A stretch of 64,000 nt of DNA from Thermostichus lividus PCC 6715 (GCF_002754935.1 NZ_CP018092.1:868001-932000), one strand, 5' to 3'; shown: positions 1 through 9,746, numbered from the stretch's first letter. The notes: generated from the sequence alone by a model not told the origin. Numbers and translations are program-made.

Positions 1-486
1 CTGGATCAGTGTTGCTTGGGGGGCTTTTGGTCGCGCCAGAGCTACGAGCAGGAATTGAACCGGCCACAGCATACGGTGCTGGTCGTGGCTACGCTGGATC
101 AGGTGTGGGGCTGTGGGGTGAGTTGGGGGATTGGCGATGAGCTACATATTGTGCTTCTGATGGTGCATCCTCAGTGTCGCCGTCAAGGATTTGGGGGATT
201 ACTGCTGTGTCGCCTACTGCAATTGGCACATCAGCGGGGCGATCGCCAGTGGGCTACCCTTGAAGTCCGTGCCAGCAATCAATCCGCCCTGCGACTATAT
301 CAGCAGTTTGAGTTTGAAGTGGTGGGTCGCCGTCCCCGCTATTACGAGCACCCTGAAGAAGATGCCTTGATCCTGTGGCGCAACCACCTCAATACCCCCG
401 CAGTCGGTGTCATCCTCGAGAGCCAACGACAGGCATGGCAAAACAGAGTCAGTAGCCATGGCTGGGTCTTAGTCGATCTCAGCTAG
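1..486 (+). CDS. rimI: ribosomal protein S18 alanine N-acetyltransferase, C-terminal part
   Basis: A GNAT-fold acetyltransferase whose reading frame is open from base 1, so the true start lies upstream of the window. The acetyl-CoA pyrophosphate loop is visible as RRQGFGG, preceded by the VHP beta-strand typical of the family. The later NQSALRLYQQFEFEVVGRR segment followed by a RYY motif is characteristic of RimI, which acetylates the N-terminal alanine of ribosomal protein S18 in the cytoplasm. The C-terminal tail of about 30 residues after the domain is not recognisable. It is followed by nadC after 67 bases on the same strand. RimI rather than another GNAT is inferred from the RYY region. 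Confidence 0.8.
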   Translation: MDQCCLGGFWSRQSYEQELNRPQHTVLVVATLDQVWGCGVSWGIGDELHIVLLMVHPQCRRQGFGGLLLCRLLQLAHQRGDRQWATLEVRASNQSALRLYQQFEFEVVGRRPRYYEHPEEDALILWRNHLNTPAVGVILESQRQAWQNRVSSHGWVLVDLS

Positions 487-553
487 CCTTGGGGGCAATG
501 GCCGTGACAGAATTTAGAGAACAACCTGCTCTGAAGCTCAGTGCTCTCTCACG

Positions 554-1423
554 ATGCCTACTGCCGCCTACCTACCCCCTTGGTGTGTTCTTGATCCGCT
601 CCTCGACCAGTGGCTACAGGAGGATCTGGGGCGGGGCGATCGCACCACTCAAGCCTTAGACCTAACCCATCAGTGGGGCACTGCCCACATTCGTCTGAAC
701 AGGGCAGGAGTGATTGCCGGATTGCCACTGGTAGAGCGGGTATTTCAGCGCTTAAGCCCCAACATTACGTTTAGCTATGAACAACCGGAGGGAGCTGTGT
801 GTGAGCAGCCCACTGTTGTTGCTCGCCTGAGTGCCCCCCTGCCTACAATTTTGTTAGGAGAGCGACTGGCGCTCAACTGCCTAATGCGCCTGAGTGGGGT
901 GGCCACCCTCACCCATGCCTACGCGCAGCAGATTGCTGATTTGCCGACCAAGTTAGTCGATACCCGCAAAACCACCCCTGGCCTGCGGATCCTTGAAAAA
1001 TATGCCGTGGCCGTGGGCGGTGGGGTCAACCATCGCTATGGCTTGGATGATGCAATCCTGATTAAGGACAACCACATTGTTGCCGCAGGCGGTCTCACTG
1101 CCGCCGTGGAGCAGGTTCGGCAACGCAGCCCCTTTCCCCTCGCCATTGAGGTGGAAACGGAAACCCTTGAGCAAGTGCACGAGGCGATCGCCCTCAAGGT
1201 CGATGTGATCATGCTCGACAACATGCCGATTCCGCAAATGGCAGTAGCGGTGGCTCATATTCGCGCCGCTGCCCCATTTATTAAAATTGAAGCCTCTGGC
1301 AACATTACCCGTGATACCTTGCGCGAGGTTGCCTTGACCGGGGTGGACTACATTTCCACCAGTGCCACCATTACTCAAGCACCATGGCTGGATTTCAGTT
1401 TGACGCTTTCAGGCCATCAATGA
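554..1423 (+). CDS. nadC: nicotinate-nucleotide pyrophosphorylase (quinolinate phosphoribosyltransferase)
   Basis: Converts quinolinate and PRPP to nicotinate mononucleotide in de novo NAD synthesis. The 289-residue length is normal for the family. Visible signatures are LVDTRKTTPGLR around residue 135, GGGVNHRYGLDDAILIKDNH around 153-173 (PRPP and quinolinate binding), the EVE strand, and the C-terminal EASGNIT and GVDYIS segments of the TIM-barrel-like domain. The ATG at 554 is used because the N-terminal helix (DQWLQEDLGRGDRTT) is complete. The next gene starts about 30 bases downstream on the same strand. Confidence 0.95.
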   Translation: MPTAAYLPPWCVLDPLLDQWLQEDLGRGDRTTQALDLTHQWGTAHIRLNRAGVIAGLPLVERVFQRLSPNITFSYEQPEGAVCEQPTVVARLSAPLPTILLGERLALNCLMRLSGVATLTHAYAQQIADLPTKLVDTRKTTPGLRILEKYAVAVGGGVNHRYGLDDAILIKDNHIVAAGGLTAAVEQVRQRSPFPLAIEVETETLEQVHEAIALKVDVIMLDNMPIPQMAVAVAHIRAAAPFIKIEASGNITRDTLREVALTGVDYISTSATITQAPWLDFSLTLSGHQ

Positions 1424-1454
1424 CTACGCTGTACCGTTGTTGGGAGGTAACCGT

Positions 1455-3104
1455 TTGTTGAAATCGATCTCTTACCCTTGGCGATCGCTGGCCTTACTGC
1501 GGCGCTGGGATGCCGTTGTTTGGCTGATTGCTGCCCTCATTGCCGTTCCGATTTTAGTGGTGCTCAGCCAAGTGTTTGTGAATACGGGCGATACGTGGCA
1601 GCACCTTGCGGAGACCGTGCTGGCAGACTATCTACTCAATTCTCTCTGGCTGATGCTCGGTGTGGGGGCAGGCGTGATCATCATCGGTGTGAGTACGGCG
1701 TGGCTGGTCACCAACTGCCAGTTTTGGGGGGCACGCTGGTGGCAATGGCTGCTGCTGACCCCCTTGGCAGCACCGGCTTACGTTCTGGCCTATACCTACA
1801 CCCAGTTTTTCTCCTTTGAAGGAGTGTTTCAGTCGTTTTTGCGCCAGATCACGGGCTGGGAGTACGGCGACTATTGGTTTCCAAATATTCGTTCCCTTGG
1901 TGGGGCGATCGCTATGCTGATTTTGGTGCTGTATCCCTATGTTTTTTTGCTGGCGCGGGTGGCGTTTCTCGAGCAGGCCACCTGTAGTTTAGAAGCCAGC
2001 CGCTCCCTCGGGTGCAACCCTTGGCGCAGTTTTTGGACTGTGGCGCTGCCCCTAGCGCGTCCGGCCATTGCAGCGGGCACCAGCTTGGCGCTGATGGAGA
2101 CCCTCAATGATTTTGGCACCGTCCAGTACTTTGGGGTAGATACCTTTACCACGGGTATTTATCGGACATGGTTTGGCATGGGGGAACCCACTACGGCGGC
2201 TCAGTTGGCCTCTGTCTTAGTGGTCATTGTCTTTGCCCTACTGGTGCTGGAAAAGTGGTCACGGGGGAAAGCACGCTACTACAATCGCGGTGGCGATCGC
2301 CCCATTCCCTACAAATTACGGGGATGGCGAGCGGTAGGGGCATGGTTCGTTTGCGCACTGCCGGTCTTTTTTGGGCTGCTCTTACCGGCAGGACTACTGC
2401 TGTACTTGGCGATCGCCTACCAAAAGGTACACCTCAGCGATGAATTTTGGCGGCACGCTAGCCACAGCCTAGTACTTGCTACCCTTGCGGCATTGCTGGC
2501 GGTAATCTTGGCGCTGCTGTTGGCCTATAGCCACCGCTTAGTGCCAACGGTGATCGTGCGCTGGGGCATCCAAGTGGCCGGCATGGGGTATGCCATTCCG
2601 GGGACAGTGATTGCCGTGGGTATTCTCATCCCTCTAGGCTGGCTAGATAACCGCATTAATGACCTCACCAGTCACTTTTGGGGAACAGAGGTGGGTCTCA
2701 TTCTGAGTGGCACGATCGCCGCACTGATTTACGCTTACCTCGTGCGGTTTTTGGCAGTCTCCCTCAGTAGCGTTGAGGCCAGTCTGGTTAAAATTCGCCC
2801 ATCCCTTGACGAGGTTGCCCGTACCCTAGGGCGATCGCCCTTTAATATTCTGCGCACCGTGCACTTGCCCTTAATGGCGCCCGGCCTCTTTACGGCAGGC
2901 ATGATGGTCTTTGTAGATGTCATGAAGGAATTACCCGCCACCTTAGTTATCCGACCCTTTAACTTTGATACTCTAGCAATACAGGTTTACCGGTTTGCCT
3001 CCGATGACCGCCTGCCCGAAGCCGCCATGAGTGCCCTTGCCCTAGTGGTGGTGGGTCTAATTCCCGTGGTCTGGTTGGGGCGGCAAACCCGCTGGGTGGA
3101 GTGA
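1455..3104 (+). CDS. two-domain ABC transporter permease, ferric iron (FbpB/FutB) type
   Basis: A polytopic inner-membrane permease of about 549 residues with two fused permease domains. Each carries an EAA loop that contacts the ATPase: EASRSLGCNPWRSFW (about residue 180) and EVARTLGRSPFNILR (about residue 455). The fused two-domain, 11-12 TM layout is typical of ferric iron importers such as FbpB/FutB; thiamine or other substrates cannot be excluded. I chose the TTG at 1455 because GGGAGGT at 1442-1448 gives 6-base spacing; an in-frame TTG at 1437 would place the ribosome site inside the gene. No ATPase or binding protein gene adjoins it here. Confidence 0.85.
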   Translation: MLKSISYPWRSLALLRRWDAVVWLIAALIAVPILVVLSQVFVNTGDTWQHLAETVLADYLLNSLWLMLGVGAGVIIIGVSTAWLVTNCQFWGARWWQWLLLTPLAAPAYVLAYTYTQFFSFEGVFQSFLRQITGWEYGDYWFPNIRSLGGAIAMLILVLYPYVFLLARVAFLEQATCSLEASRSLGCNPWRSFWTVALPLARPAIAAGTSLALMETLNDFGTVQYFGVDTFTTGIYRTWFGMGEPTTAAQLASVLVVIVFALLVLEKWSRGKARYYNRGGDRPIPYKLRGWRAVGAWFVCALPVFFGLLLPAGLLLYLAIAYQKVHLSDEFWRHASHSLVLATLAALLAVILALLLAYSHRLVPTVIVRWGIQVAGMGYAIPGTVIAVGILIPLGWLDNRINDLTSHFWGTEVGLILSGTIAALIYAYLVRFLAVSLSSVEASLVKIRPSLDEVARTLGRSPFNILRTVHLPLMAPGLFTAGMMVFVDVMKELPATLVIRPFNFDTLAIQVYRFASDDRLPEAAMSALALVVVGLIPVVWLGRQTRWVE

Positions 3105-3178
3105 CCGCCTCGCAGCAGCCGCCTAGACAAATTCCTTAACAATTCGTTACATTATAAATAGCGAACACAGGGTGTGCT

Positions 3179-3760
3179 ATGTACTTGAAATTTAGGGCCA
3201 GTCAATCCGTTAGCCTCAGCGTCGATACACCGACTGGTCAGTTGCAGCACTACCTGCGCCAGCCGCAGCGACTGGTGTATGCCCTAACGGATCCAACACG
3301 GGTGGAGTTCTTAGGGGGCGATCGCTTCCGCTTAAAAATGCGCCCCCTCAATTTTTTGATGGTCAGCTTGCAGCCAACGGTAGATTTGGCAGTTCAGGCC
3401 ACCAGTGAGGGGTGTTTACAACTTCGCTCCTTAGGCTGCGACATTCGCGGTGTGGACTACATCAACCGCCGCTTTCACCTAGAACTTAAGGGTTACCTCC
3501 GTCCCCAAGCCACTGCCACCGGCACCGATTTAATTGGGGTGGCAGATCTTGAAGTGGGGGTGGATATTCCCTCGCCACTAGACTTTACCCCACGACCTAT
3601 CCTTGAAGCCACAGGCAACAGCCTCTTAAAAAGTGTGTTATTGACCATTAAGCAGCGACTCATGCAACACTTGGTTGCTGACTATCAGCGATGGCTCACA
3701 GAAGTGGAGGTCAACCACACCGAGGATTGGCTGGTTTCGGTTCCTGCCAGTTCGGTATAA
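3179..3760 (+). CDS. DUF1997 family protein
   Basis: A 193-residue soluble protein matching the DUF1997 family of cyanobacteria and plastids, of unknown function. It shows the typical start MYLKFRASQSVSL, a central LKMRPLNFLMVSLQPTVDL strand region and a C-terminal ILEATGNSLL followed by a basic helix (IKQRLMQHLVADYQRWL). There is no signal peptide or membrane segment. The stop TAA lies inside the first unit of a short tandem repeat (3753-3784). Promoter-like AT-rich sequence (ACATTATAAATAG) lies about 25 bases upstream. Confidence 0.8.
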   Translation: MYLKFRASQSVSLSVDTPTGQLQHYLRQPQRLVYALTDPTRVEFLGGDRFRLKMRPLNFLMVSLQPTVDLAVQATSEGCLQLRSLGCDIRGVDYINRRFHLELKGYLRPQATATGTDLIGVADLEVGVDIPSPLDFTPRPILEATGNSLLKSVLLTIKQRLMQHLVADYQRWLTEVEVNHTEDWLVSVPASSV

Positions 3761-3784
3761 GTATCGGTATAAGTCGGTATAAGT
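3753..3784. repeat. triple tandem repeat CGGTATAAGT overlapping a stop codon
   Basis: Three copies of CGGTATAAGT (units of 12, 10 and 10 bases) run across the 3' end of the DUF1997 gene. The first copy contains the stop codon TAA. Loss or gain of a unit would not extend the protein, since each copy carries a TAA in one frame. Confidence 0.9.
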
Positions 3785-3843
3785 AATTGTTGAGTAGCAG
3801 TCTGGTTCTCGATATATTGCTTAAATCACACAGGTATCTCTGC

Positions 3844-3869
3844 TCCCCAGTCGTTCCCCCTTGCGGGGC
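3844..3869 (-). repeat. 26-bp dispersed repeat, copy 1
   Basis: An exact 26-bp match to 23632-23657, containing CCCCAGTCGTTCCCCC followed by TTGCGGGGC. In the second copy the segment lies inside an IS605-type right-end region on the minus strand, so this copy is probably a fragment of the same element type. Confidence 0.85.
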
Positions 3870-3889
3870 GGTTCAGTTATAGGAGTGAT

Positions 3890-4318
3890 GTGGGCGGGCT
3901 AAAACCCCTCCGCTTTAGCGAGGGGATACAGCCAACTCAGGGGGCTTTAGCCCTCTCTATGTGTTAAACTAGAGACGTGGAAAGTAGGCGTATCAACTAC
4001 GCGAAGAAACATCCTAGTACGGAGAAATCCCGGCAAGTAAGTCACTACCGCTTTGGCGGCAAGCCTAAACCACTGCAAGCAATGGCAGGATGTTGAGCGT
4101 ATCGAATTGGCTAGTGTTGAAAAGCGCGAAACCACGAACCGAAACATAAACGTAGTCCCAATAGCAGAAATGCTTGAGGTGAGTAGGGGGTCTTTGACTG
4201 CCCCCACCCGCATTAAGTTGTGGGTGACAGCTCAAGGGAAAAGCGAAGCAACGCGGCTTCAGCCCGTTGCGTAGCATCCTTTGGGAATCCCCTCTCTTTC
4301 AAGGAGGGGAGAAGTCAA
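3890..4318 (+). mobile_element. decayed IS200/IS605-type mini-element (left end to right end, no transposase)
   Basis: The left part has two hairpins (CCCCTC/GAGGGG at 3905-3925, then GGGCTTTAGCCC near 3941-3953), followed by TGTGTTAAACTAGAG, the arrangement that precedes tnpB in such elements. The right part, 4280-4318, is AATCCCCTCTCTTTCAAGG then GGGGAGAAGTCAA, the usual right-end hairpin finishing in TCAA. Between them no TnpB domain is recognisable; short open frames exist in several phases without family features. The same left/right layout recurs at 21637-21855 and 56036-56300. It could alternatively be a structured RNA gene derived from such an element. It fills the whole gap between DUF1997 and the GNAT gene. 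Confidence 0.55.
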
Positions 4319-4386
4319 GCCCTAACCTACCGTAAGGTTTTCCTGCGCTGCATTTTGACAGTAGCGATCGCCCGTGAGGGGCTGAC

Positions 4387-4866
4387 TCAACAGTAACTTC
4401 CGCTCCCCCAAACGGTGGTGTCCTCACCAATGACGACGAATCCGCAGCGGCGATAAAGCTGCCGCGCCGCGTTATTCTTTGCCAAAACGTGAAGGTACAA
4501 CGAGGAGTAAGGGGATGCCGCCAAACTGGCAGTAACAGTGCTCAAGAGTTTGCGGCCAATGCCTTGGCGGCGGTAGTCAGGATGCACCGCCAAGTTAGAG
4601 AGGTAGGGCTGGGGATGACCATTGATCGGGCGTAGGTCAAGCTCAACACTCCCGACGCACAGCGGCTGGGGCGTGGTGGTAATGGCTAACCAGCAACGAT
4701 AGTGAGGGCTAGCACTCCGCCAGCGATCGCGCAGGTCATGCTCTATACCCAGTTGGACAAAACTCCGCCAAAGCGCCTGCCAGCCATTCCCGGGGTGAAA
4801 ACTAAAGGCAACCAGCAGAGCCACACTCGGTATATCTGCCGCAGCAGCGAGCCGAATTTCTATCAT
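4387..4866 (-). CDS. GNAT family N-acetyltransferase
   Basis: A single-domain acetyltransferase of 159 residues, substrate unknown. The acetyl-CoA loop RRQGIGRKLL follows an LAVHPDYR strand, and the C-terminal NNAARQLYRRCGF helix-strand is typical of GNATs. I start at the ATG at 4866 (MIEIRLAAAADIP), which is the natural beginning of the domain; upstream in-frame codons overlap the TPR gene in another phase. Only two bases separate it from the stop of the upstream TPR gene, so the two are probably co-transcribed and translationally coupled. Confidence 0.8.
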   Translation of the reverse strand: MIEIRLAAAADIPSVALLVAFSFHPGNGWQALWRSFVQLGIEHDLRDRWRSASPHYRCWLAITTTPQPLCVGSVELDLRPINGHPQPYLSNLAVHPDYRRQGIGRKLLSTVTASLAASPYSSLYLHVLAKNNAARQLYRRCGFVVIGEDTTVWGSGSYC

Positions 4867-4868
4867 TC

Positions 4869-5807
4869 TTAGGGCTGAGGAAGGGCAGATTGCTCTGGTT
4901 GTAATTGGCTCAGCAGTGCCCGTAGGGGCGGCTTGGCCAGTAGGGCTTGGGTATCGGCAACAAGGCGATCGCCCCACAGATTCTCGCGCTGAAAATCAAC
5001 AGTGCCGTAGCGACTATCGAGGCGCAGGGCTTCCTCCGCCAGCTTGAGCGCCTCTGCTTCATTCCCTAGTTTCAGCAGGGCTGTCGCTAAGGCTAGTTTC
5101 GGCTCACTGGCCTTCGGGTCAATCTCCGCCGCCTGCTCCCAATTTTTAGCTGCCTGCCGGATATTCCCCTGCTCATAGAGCACCAAACCAATATTGGTGT
5201 AGGCAGGCCAAAACCGTTTATCGTTACGCAGCGAACGCCGATATTGAGCAATGGCACGATCCGTCTGTCCCAGCTTGAGGTAGGCATTCCCCAAATTAAA
5301 CCACTCTTCAGTGGCATCGGGTTTTAGGGCTAGCCCCTGCTCAATCACCCGAATAGAGGCTGCATACTGCCCTTGCCGAAAATAGGCTGACCCCAGATTA
5401 AAATACACCCCCGGATTTTGATCATTGAGTTTAAGGGAGCGCTCAAGGGCAACCACTGCCTCTTGCGGCTCATCAACGGTGAGGTAAAGTCCTCCCAGTA
5501 ACGCCCAAATTTCGTGGGCTTGGGGTGCCAACTGCACCGCGAGTTTGGCACGAATGAGCGCCTCTTGAAACTGCTGAAACTGGGCAAGCTGTAGGGCTTC
5601 TTGAGCCACAATGAAGCCATTTTGCTCCATTTCTTTGGGATTCAGCTCAAGGGTTCGCGGCAAAACTACCTGCGCGGTTGCCACACCGCTACTCATGACC
5701 AGAATACCCAGACCAAGGGCAAGACGAGCAACCACCCTAAGCAGGGCAGACGTTTTCGGGTTATTGAGCACAGCAGGTTCCTCTTTGGTTTGCCACAGGC
5801 TGTCCAC
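4869..5807 (-). CDS. tetratricopeptide-repeat protein with signal peptide
   Basis: A protein of up to 312 residues. An N-terminal hydrophobic stretch (VVARLALGLGILVMSSGVATA, residues about 25-45, ending in an Ala-rich cleavage-like site) suggests export. It is followed by about six TPR units with classic spacing (for example NPGVYFNLGSAYFRQGQY and TEEWFNLGNAYLKLGQT). Such proteins scaffold complexes; partner unknown. The start may be internal (VLNNP at residue 13) because the first codons are not diagnostic. It is followed immediately by the GNAT gene. Confidence 0.8.
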   Translation of the reverse strand: MDSLWQTKEEPAVLNNPKTSALLRVVARLALGLGILVMSSGVATAQVVLPRTLELNPKEMEQNGFIVAQEALQLAQFQQFQEALIRAKLAVQLAPQAHEIWALLGGLYLTVDEPQEAVVALERSLKLNDQNPGVYFNLGSAYFRQGQYAASIRVIEQGLALKPDATEEWFNLGNAYLKLGQTDRAIAQYRRSLRNDKRFWPAYTNIGLVLYEQGNIRQAAKNWEQAAEIDPKASEPKLALATALLKLGNEAEALKLAEEALRLDSRYGTVDFQRENLWGDRLVADTQALLAKPPLRALLSQLQPEQSALPQP

Positions 5808-5886
5808 TTGTCAGTATTCTATACTGTTGCTTCGAAATCAGCGTATCCCGCAGACATCAATACCGTTTGCCCTCATCGGCAGTGGC

Positions 5887-6669
5887 TCAGAGATTACGGC
5901 GGGAAAAAATCCATGTGGCGATCGCCAACAGCGCCACCGTATAGATAACGCCATAGAAGGCACTGGCAACCAGATCCCCCAAGGGCGGGATCATGCCATA
6001 GACAGCGGTATTCTTAAAATCTAATCGTGACAAATCTGGGAAGATAAGATACAGAAACCGCATGAGTTGCCGCACTGCCTCACTCTCCATTTTTTGGCTG
6101 AGAATCACCAGATTTTGGCTAAAGTGTCCCATAAAGTAGAGGGCAATGGTCAGGAGTGTGGCAATCAGTGAACTGGTGAAGCTGCCAAAAAGTAATGCTG
6201 CCGCTGTCAGCAGTGAGAGTTGTAGGGCAATATAGAGCGAGGTCAAACTCAGTGCCCCTACAGGGTAGGCAAACTGATTAATACTCATAATGCCAAAGAG
6301 AATGAGGGTCATCAGTGCCACAAGGACAAAGAGAACCGCCGAGAGTCCTAAATGCTTGCCAATAATAAACTCAGCACGACTAATGGGCTTGGCCAGCATG
6401 ACGAGGATGGTGCGTTTTTCTAGTTCTTTGTTCAGCAGGCTGCCCCCCACAAAGGCCGCAATCATTAAACCAAACAGCGAAATCCCAGCCATTCCCACAT
6501 CGAGGCTGATCTTATCTTGAGTACCTGCGGAAACCTGACCCAGAATGACGACCGCTAAGGCAAGCCCTAGGGCAAACACCGCAGTGACGTAAAGAATACG
6601 CTCACGGAAGATTTCGTTAAAAACGTTACGGGAGACTGTCCACAGACGACTCAGTGCCAACTCCATCAT
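5887..6669 (-). CDS. ABC-2 type transporter permease
   Basis: A 260-residue membrane protein with six predicted hydrophobic segments. It has a short cytoplasmic N-terminus (RLWTVSRNVFNEIFRERILY), a first TM, and the conserved loop LLNKELEKRTILVMLAKPIS that contacts the ATPase in NosY/ABC-2 permeases. The substrate is unknown. No ATPase lies alongside; the gene stands in a minus-strand run between the zinc-ribbon protein and the TPR gene. Confidence 0.85.
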   Translation of the reverse strand: MMELALSRLWTVSRNVFNEIFRERILYVTAVFALGLALAVVILGQVSAGTQDKISLDVGMAGISLFGLMIAAFVGGSLLNKELEKRTILVMLAKPISRAEFIIGKHLGLSAVLFVLVALMTLILFGIMSINQFAYPVGALSLTSLYIALQLSLLTAAALLFGSFTSSLIATLLTIALYFMGHFSQNLVILSQKMESEAVRQLMRFLYLIFPDLSRLDFKNTAVYGMIPPLGDLVASAFYGVIYTVALLAIATWIFSRRNL

Positions 6670-6749
6670 AGGTGCCTAGTCAACTTGGGAAACGTTTCCG
6701 GCCATGGGTGCCATACCAAGGCCGCCAAGACCTGTGCTCCCATTGTAGG

Positions 6750-7307
6750 CTACTGGGGGAGGCGGCGAAGGTAAGGTAGGTTTTTGAGGCGGCGATCGCT
6801 GGAGTACTCAAACCCAAAATCAGCATACTCAGCCGTATTCACCAAACGACGAAAGGCAGAGAGCCCAATGCAACGCTTGCCATTGAGGGTACTCACCTTT
6901 GAGTAGGGGTTGTCTAGCTGACCGCCTAACAGCTCGAAGGCTTCTTCCGGGGTCAGCCATTCTTGGCGGGGGTCGCCGGTGGGAATTTGGGTTTCTAGAC
7001 GTTGCAGCTTGTTAGCCAAACGCTCTACAAAACTTTGGCGGGGTTGTTGTCGCTGGCGACGGACGCGATCGCCTAATCCTTGCCAAAACAGGCGTACTTG
7101 CAAGATCAGGTATTGGAAAAACCGGCGTATTAAACGTCCGAGTTGCGCCAACAGTAACACCAGTCCTGTTTTGGTTTGTGCTGTTGAGGCGGAAGACGTT
7201 CCTCGCTCCACAACCACGCAACTCCAGCCACAGACGCTACACACTTGGCGTCCAGTAGAAAGGGGCGACCCTAAGCGAGCCGAACAACGGGGACAGGTTT
7301 CCAACAT
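6750..7307 (-). CDS. conserved cyanobacterial protein with N-terminal zinc ribbon
   Basis: A protein of 185 residues that I do not recognise beyond its zinc ribbon. The first 30 residues carry two CxxC knuckles (CPRC at about residue 5 and CSVC at about 23). A basic middle follows with a hydrophobic stretch (LVLLLAQLGRLIRRFFQYL), then a C-terminal globular part containing EWLTPEEAFELLGGQ and a terminal SSDRRLKNLPYLRRLPQ. The last part resembles proteins that bind nucleic acid or other proteins, but no function can be assigned. Confidence 0.7.
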   Translation of the reverse strand: MLETCPRCSARLGSPLSTGRQVCSVCGWSCVVVERGTSSASTAQTKTGLVLLLAQLGRLIRRFFQYLILQVRLFWQGLGDRVRRQRQQPRQSFVERLANKLQRLETQIPTGDPRQEWLTPEEAFELLGGQLDNPYSKVSTLNGKRCIGLSAFRRLVNTAEYADFGFEYSSDRRLKNLPYLRRLPQ

Positions 7308-7440
7308 GGATAGCGTTCATCAAGTGATACAGATCAGCTTACCCAAACGGGAGAACCCCACGCTAAGTGACTCAAAAATCTACCCCGATCGCCACGCAAC
7401 CGAGGTAGAACATGTAGCACTAATCTAAGCCGAACTGCGC

Positions 7441-9696
7441 CTAGAAGCGTTCATGGAAGGTGCGGTTAATAACATCCAACTGTTGTTCACGGGTGAGTTT
7501 GATAAAGTTCACCGCGTAGCCCGAAACCCGAATCGTGAGTTGCGGGTAGAGTTCAGGATGATCCATCGCATCGAGTAACATCTCGCGGTTGAGGACGTTG
7601 ACATTGATGTGGAACCCTTGATCGTGGATGTAACCATCCAACATATTGGCAAGGTTGGCAATTTGATCCTCGCGAGTTTTGCCAAGGGCGCTGGGCACAA
7701 TAGAAAACGTATTCGAGATGCCATCTTGGGCATGGATGTACGGCAGTTTGGCCACCGATGCTAACGAGGCGATCGCCCCTTTGGTATCGCGACCGTGCAT
7801 AGGGTTGGCTCCCGGCGCAAAGGGTTCACCGGCTTTGCGGCCATCGGGGGTGCTGCCGGTTTTCTTGCCATAGACAACGTTGGAGGTAATGGTTAGCACC
7901 GATTGCGTCGGCACAGCATCACGGTAGGTCTTATGCTTGCGGATCTCATTCATGAAGGTTTCCACCAGCCATACGGCCAAGCTATCGACGCGGTCATCGT
8001 TGTTCCCGTACTTAGGAAAGTCACCCTTGATCGCATAATCCACCGCCAATCCTTCGGCATTGCGGATGATCGTCACCTCAGCGTATTTAATGGCCGAGAG
8101 GGCATCCGCCACCACCGATAGCCCCGCCACACCACAGGCCATGGTACGAAATACATCGCGATCGTGGAGCGCCATCTCGAGCCGTTCGTAGCAGTACTTA
8201 TCGTGCATGTAGTGGATGACGTTGAGGGTGTTGACATACACTTTGGCCAACCACGCCATCATTTGTTCCAAGCGCGGCAGCACATCCTCCCACCGGAGGG
8301 TGTCACCGGTAATCGGGGCAAACATGGGAGCCACCTGCATCCCTGATTGTTCATCACGGCCACCGTTGATGGCGTAGAGTAGGGCTTTTGCTAGGTTGAC
8401 CCGCGCGCCAAAGAACTGCATTTGTTTGCCCACCCGCATTGCTGAGACACAGCAGGCAATGGCATAGTCATCTCCCCAGTAGGGACGCATCAGGTCGTCG
8501 TTTTCATACTGGATGGAACTGGTGTCGATGGACACCTGAGCACAGAATTGTTTGAATGCCTGCGGCAAGTGCTCTGACCACAACACCGTTAAGTTTGGCT
8601 CAGGCGCTGGCCCCAGAGTATAGAGCGTATTGAGGATCCGAAAACTAGTCTTGGTGACCAGCGGACGGCCATCTAAGCCAATCCCACCGATAGATTCTGT
8701 AACCCATGTTGGATCGCCGGAGAATAGCTCGTTGTATTCGGGAGTTCGCAGGAACCGCACCATCCGCAGTTTCATCACAAAGTGATCGAGCCACTCCTGA
8801 ATGTCCGCTTCGCTGGCGGTACCGAGGCGCAGATCCCGCTCGAAGTAAATATCTAAAAACGTGGAGACCCGTCCCAAGGACATGGCAGCGCCGTTTTGCT
8901 CTTTGACTGCAGCCAAGTACCCAAAGTAGAGCCATTGAACGGCTTCTTTGCCGGTGCTGGCAGGCTTGGTAATATCAATACCATAGCTGGCGGCCATCTC
9001 TTTGAGTTCTTTGAGAGCCTTAATCTGCTCTGAGAGTTCTTCGCGTAGGCGAATGGTCGCTTCGTCAATTGTGTCCAGTTCTAGGGAGGCTTGCTGCGCC
9101 TGTTTGTCGGCAATTAGGCGATCCACCCCGTAGAGTGCCACCCGACGATAGTCACCAATAATGCGTCCCCGACCGTAGGCATCTGGCAGGCCTGTAATAA
9201 TGCCGGACTTACGACAGCGGCGCATTTCTGGAGTGTAGGCATCAAAAACGCCGTCGTTATGGGTTTTGCGGTACTTGGTGAAGATCTCTTTGGTACGAGG
9301 ATCTAGCTCGTAGCCATAGGCGTTGAGAGAGGTTTCGACAACACGAATACCGCCAAAGGGCATGATGGCGCGTTTGAGGGGTTTATCGGTTTGCAGACCC
9401 ACAATCTGTTCTAGATCGCGGTCAATGTAGCCGGGGGCATGGGCGGTAATACTGGAAGGAACGCTGGTATCGACATCGAGCACACCTTTTTCCCGCTCTA
9501 GAGCCATCAGGTCACGCACTTTTGCCCATAACTGTTGGGTGCGATCGCTGGCCTGGGCTAAAAATGCCGCATCTCCTAGGTAGGGCGTATAGTTGCGCTG
9601 AATAAAATCGCGTACATCCACCCGCGTGACCCAATCGCCACCCGTAAAGCCATGCCATGCAACCTCAGGGAGGTCAGTGTAGCGTGTACAGTTCAT
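7441..9696 (-). CDS. pflB: formate acetyltransferase (pyruvate formate-lyase)
   Basis: Cleaves pyruvate with CoA to acetyl-CoA and formate under anaerobic conditions through a glycyl radical. The 751 residues match the family length. The catalytic cysteine pair is in [18 protein letters not shown] (about residue 415), and the glycyl radical loop RVSGYAV places the radical glycine at about residue 726. No activating enzyme (pflA) lies next to it in this window, although the protein needs one. The gene has its own long upstream region (9697-10234) with phased AT-rich repeats, suggesting dedicated regulation. PFL is found in few cyanobacteria, so it implies dark fermentation capacity. Confidence 0.97.
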   Translation of the reverse strand: MNCTRYTDLPEVAWHGFTGGDWVTRVDVRDFIQRNYTPYLGDAAFLAQASDRTQQLWAKVRDLMALEREKGVLDVDTSVPSSITAHAPGYIDRDLEQIVGLQTDKPLKRAIMPFGGIRVVETSLNAYGYELDPRTKEIFTKYRKTHNDGVFDAYTPEMRRCRKSGIITGLPDAYGRGRIIGDYRRVALYGVDRLIADKQAQQASLELDTIDEATIRLREELSEQIKALKELKEMAASYGIDITKPASTGKEAVQWLYFGYLAAVKEQNGAAMSLGRVSTFLDIYFERDLRLGTASEADIQEWLDHFVMKLRMVRFLRTPEYNELFSGDPTWVTESIGGIGLDGRPLVTKTSFRILNTLYTLGPAPEPNLTVLWSEHLPQAFKQFCAQVSIDTSSIQYENDDLMRPYWGDDYAIACCVSAMRVGKQMQFFGARVNLAKALLYAINGGRDEQSGMQVAPMFAPITGDTLRWEDVLPRLEQMMAWLAKVYVNTLNVIHYMHDKYCYERLEMALHDRDVFRTMACGVAGLSVVADALSAIKYAEVTIIRNAEGLAVDYAIKGDFPKYGNNDDRVDSLAVWLVETFMNEIRKHKTYRDAVPTQSVLTITSNVVYGKKTGSTPDGRKAGEPFAPGANPMHGRDTKGAIASLASVAKLPYIHAQDGISNTFSIVPSALGKTREDQIANLANMLDGYIHDQGFHINVNVLNREMLLDAMDHPELYPQLTIRVSGYAVNFIKLTREQQLDVINRTFHERF

Positions 9697-9746
9697 AATT
9701 TACAATCCTCAGTAATGCAACAAATCAGCGTCATTTGCGATCGCTA

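Noticed and set aside
953-1378. Long open frame on the minus strand inside nadC
   Set aside because: Lies antisense to a clear nadC with complete motifs; composition is that of a shadow frame.
4053-4277. Frames within the 3890-4318 relic as tnpB or intron protein
   Set aside because: No TnpB zinc ribbon or RuvC motif, and no match to group II intron ends (GTGYG at the 5' end and the domain V hairpin are absent).
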